From: an uncultured Sphingobacteriaceae bacterium
Lineage (GTDB): Bacteria; Bacteroidota; Bacteroidia; Sphingobacteriales; Sphingobacteriaceae
Assembly (NCBI GenBank): GCA_946480915.1
Contig: CAMLLO010000063.1
Location: 1-16,155, forward strand
Direction of reading: 5' to 3'
DNA: 16,155 nucleotides
This document shows positions 15,542 through 16,155 of the stretch, in pieces (position 1 is the stretch's first letter; every line of letters begins with the position of its first letter). Below the pieces are notes generated by a model that had not been told where the DNA came from, did no database searches, and worked only from the letters and a program-made list of their open reading frames with translations. Position numbers and translations under genes: made by a program.

Positions 15542-15740
15542 GTCCGTCATTCTCACGTAGGCGGGAATCCTAATGCTGAGCACATTCCTCTTTTTCTCTA
15601 ACCTGCATTCGATCCGTTCATTGCCACGGAGTGGCTAGTTCGTTATTCGAGTTTTTAATTGTTTTTCATTTGCTCTCATGAGCTTCCTCCGGTCGGTTTG
15701 GCCGCAAAAGAACCAAAACTCTTGTGCCCTCCCGAGGTGC
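15542..15740. repeat. Long intergenic repeat, copy 1
   Basis: This 199-bp copy starts GTCCGTC, passes through GCGGGAATCCTAATGC and ends CCCTCCCGAGGTGC. Its last 98 bp (15643-15740) match copy 2 at all but one base, while the first half is more divergent and about nine bases longer. The beginning resembles the small GTCATTCCCGC...GCGGGAAT palindromes widespread in bacterial genomes, though here the left arm is degraded. Confidence 0.85.
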
Positions 15741-15761
15741 TTTTCACACAGTCCATTACAC

Positions 15762-15872
15762 AAATTTGCCGGCAGCGCTCAGGTCTGCGCCTGTTTAATC
15801 TGCGCTAAGTCCTTTGCTTCTTAAACAGCCGAGGCCCTCTAGCTGCGCACAAGGCCAGCTGCCGGCAAATTT
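15762..15872. repeat. Large nested hairpin in the repeat spacer
   Basis: Three nested inverted repeats share one axis. AAATTTGCCGGCAGC (15762-15776) pairs with 15858-15872 over 15 perfect bases, TGCGC (15786-15790) with GCGCA (15845-15849), and CTGTTTAA (15791-15798) with TTAAACAG (15821-15828). No gene lies inside, and there is no simple terminator geometry. Confidence 0.75.
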
Positions 15873-15965
15873 TTCTCTAGCACTGGTGGGAGAGCCCAAG
15901 CCTTCGGAACTTAGGGTTTGGGGGTATGCTGGGTTGCTGGATGCAGACTGGTGTACAACCACTCA

Positions 15966-16155
15966 GTCCGTCTTTCCCGCGCAGGCGGGAATCCTAATGC
16001 AGAGCACATTCTTCTTTTACTGCATCGATCTGCTCATAGCCGCAGAGGCTTAGTTCTTTATTCGAGTTTTTAATTGTTTTTCATTTGCTCTCATGAGCTC
16101 CCTCCGGTCGGTTTGGCCGCAAAAGAACCAAAACTCTTGTGCCCTCCCGAGGTGC
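15966..16155. repeat. Long intergenic repeat, copy 2 (cut by window edge)
   Basis: This copy starts GTCCGTC at 15966 and matches copy 1 up to the last base of the window, so its true end is unseen. Near its start TTCCCGC-GCAG-GCGGGAA forms a perfect 7-bp hairpin that is decayed in copy 1. The offset from copy 1 is 424 bp at the start and 415 bp at the end. Confidence 0.85.

Larger units (their letters stand above)
15421..16155. other. Gene-poor right end with duplicated repeat
   Basis: No convincing protein gene is visible. The first 120 bases carry the upstream region of accA, for which I see no clean promoter match. The rest consists of repeat copy 1 (15542-15740), a spacer with a large nested hairpin, and repeat copy 2 (15966 to the edge). 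The stretch is noticeably richer in G and C than the flanking genes. Confidence 0.7.

Noticed and set aside
15814..16053. 79-codon plus-strand frame in the right end
   Set aside because: It spans the hairpin arm, spacer and start of repeat copy 2, has no family resemblance, and runs through repeat DNA.

Overview
The window looks like chromosomal DNA from a Bacteroidota member, most likely of the Sphingobacteriaceae (Pedobacter/Mucilaginibacter-like) or a near neighbour. The reasons are an AT-rich coding background, genes without Shine-Dalgarno sequences, several matches to the Bacteroidota promoter (a TTG/TTTG box about 18-20 bases upstream of TAnnTTTG), and typical protein families: a GT117/DUF2723 membrane protein, a Pif1-like helicase with HRDC and a C-terminal helix-turn-helix, a four-helix-bundle S23-like protein and a long Ctc-type bL25. 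The genus is inferred from these traits, not proven.

Layout. Bases 1-590 hold no convincing gene but contain two strong palindromes and a REP-like hairpin pair. Next come an orphan GtrA-family membrane protein (+), a Uma2-family PD-(D/E)XK protein (-), an unrecognised acidic soluble protein (+) and the large helicase (+). A minus-strand block follows: M1 metallopeptidase, an ArsC/Spx-like YffB protein and peptidyl-tRNA hydrolase (pth). Beyond a purine-rich repeat array lies a four-helix-bundle gene bracketed by inverted repeats. Then comes an apparently complete minus-strand operon: a strong promoter, tRNA-Gln(TTG), prs, rplY and an intrinsic terminator. The DUF2723 gene (+) and accA (-) converge on a bidirectional terminator. 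The last 730 bases are gene-poor and carry two copies of a repeat of about 195 bp on either side of a spacer with a large nested hairpin; the second copy runs to the window edge.

Function. Most genes are housekeeping: nucleotide precursor synthesis (prs), translation (tRNA-Gln, rplY, pth), fatty-acid synthesis (accA), secreted proteolysis (M1) and probable cell-envelope glycosylation (DUF2723). I see no defence island, prophage, CRISPR array or intact transposon. The unusual material lies between the genes: purine-rich, roughly 7-bp-period repeats at three loci, the four-helix-bundle gene enclosed by inverted arms of one such array, a leader between tRNA-Gln and prs that could fold in two ways, and the duplicated repeat at the right end. 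None amounts to a demonstrated new system. The four-helix-bundle cassette and the right-end repeat are the best candidates for follow-up.
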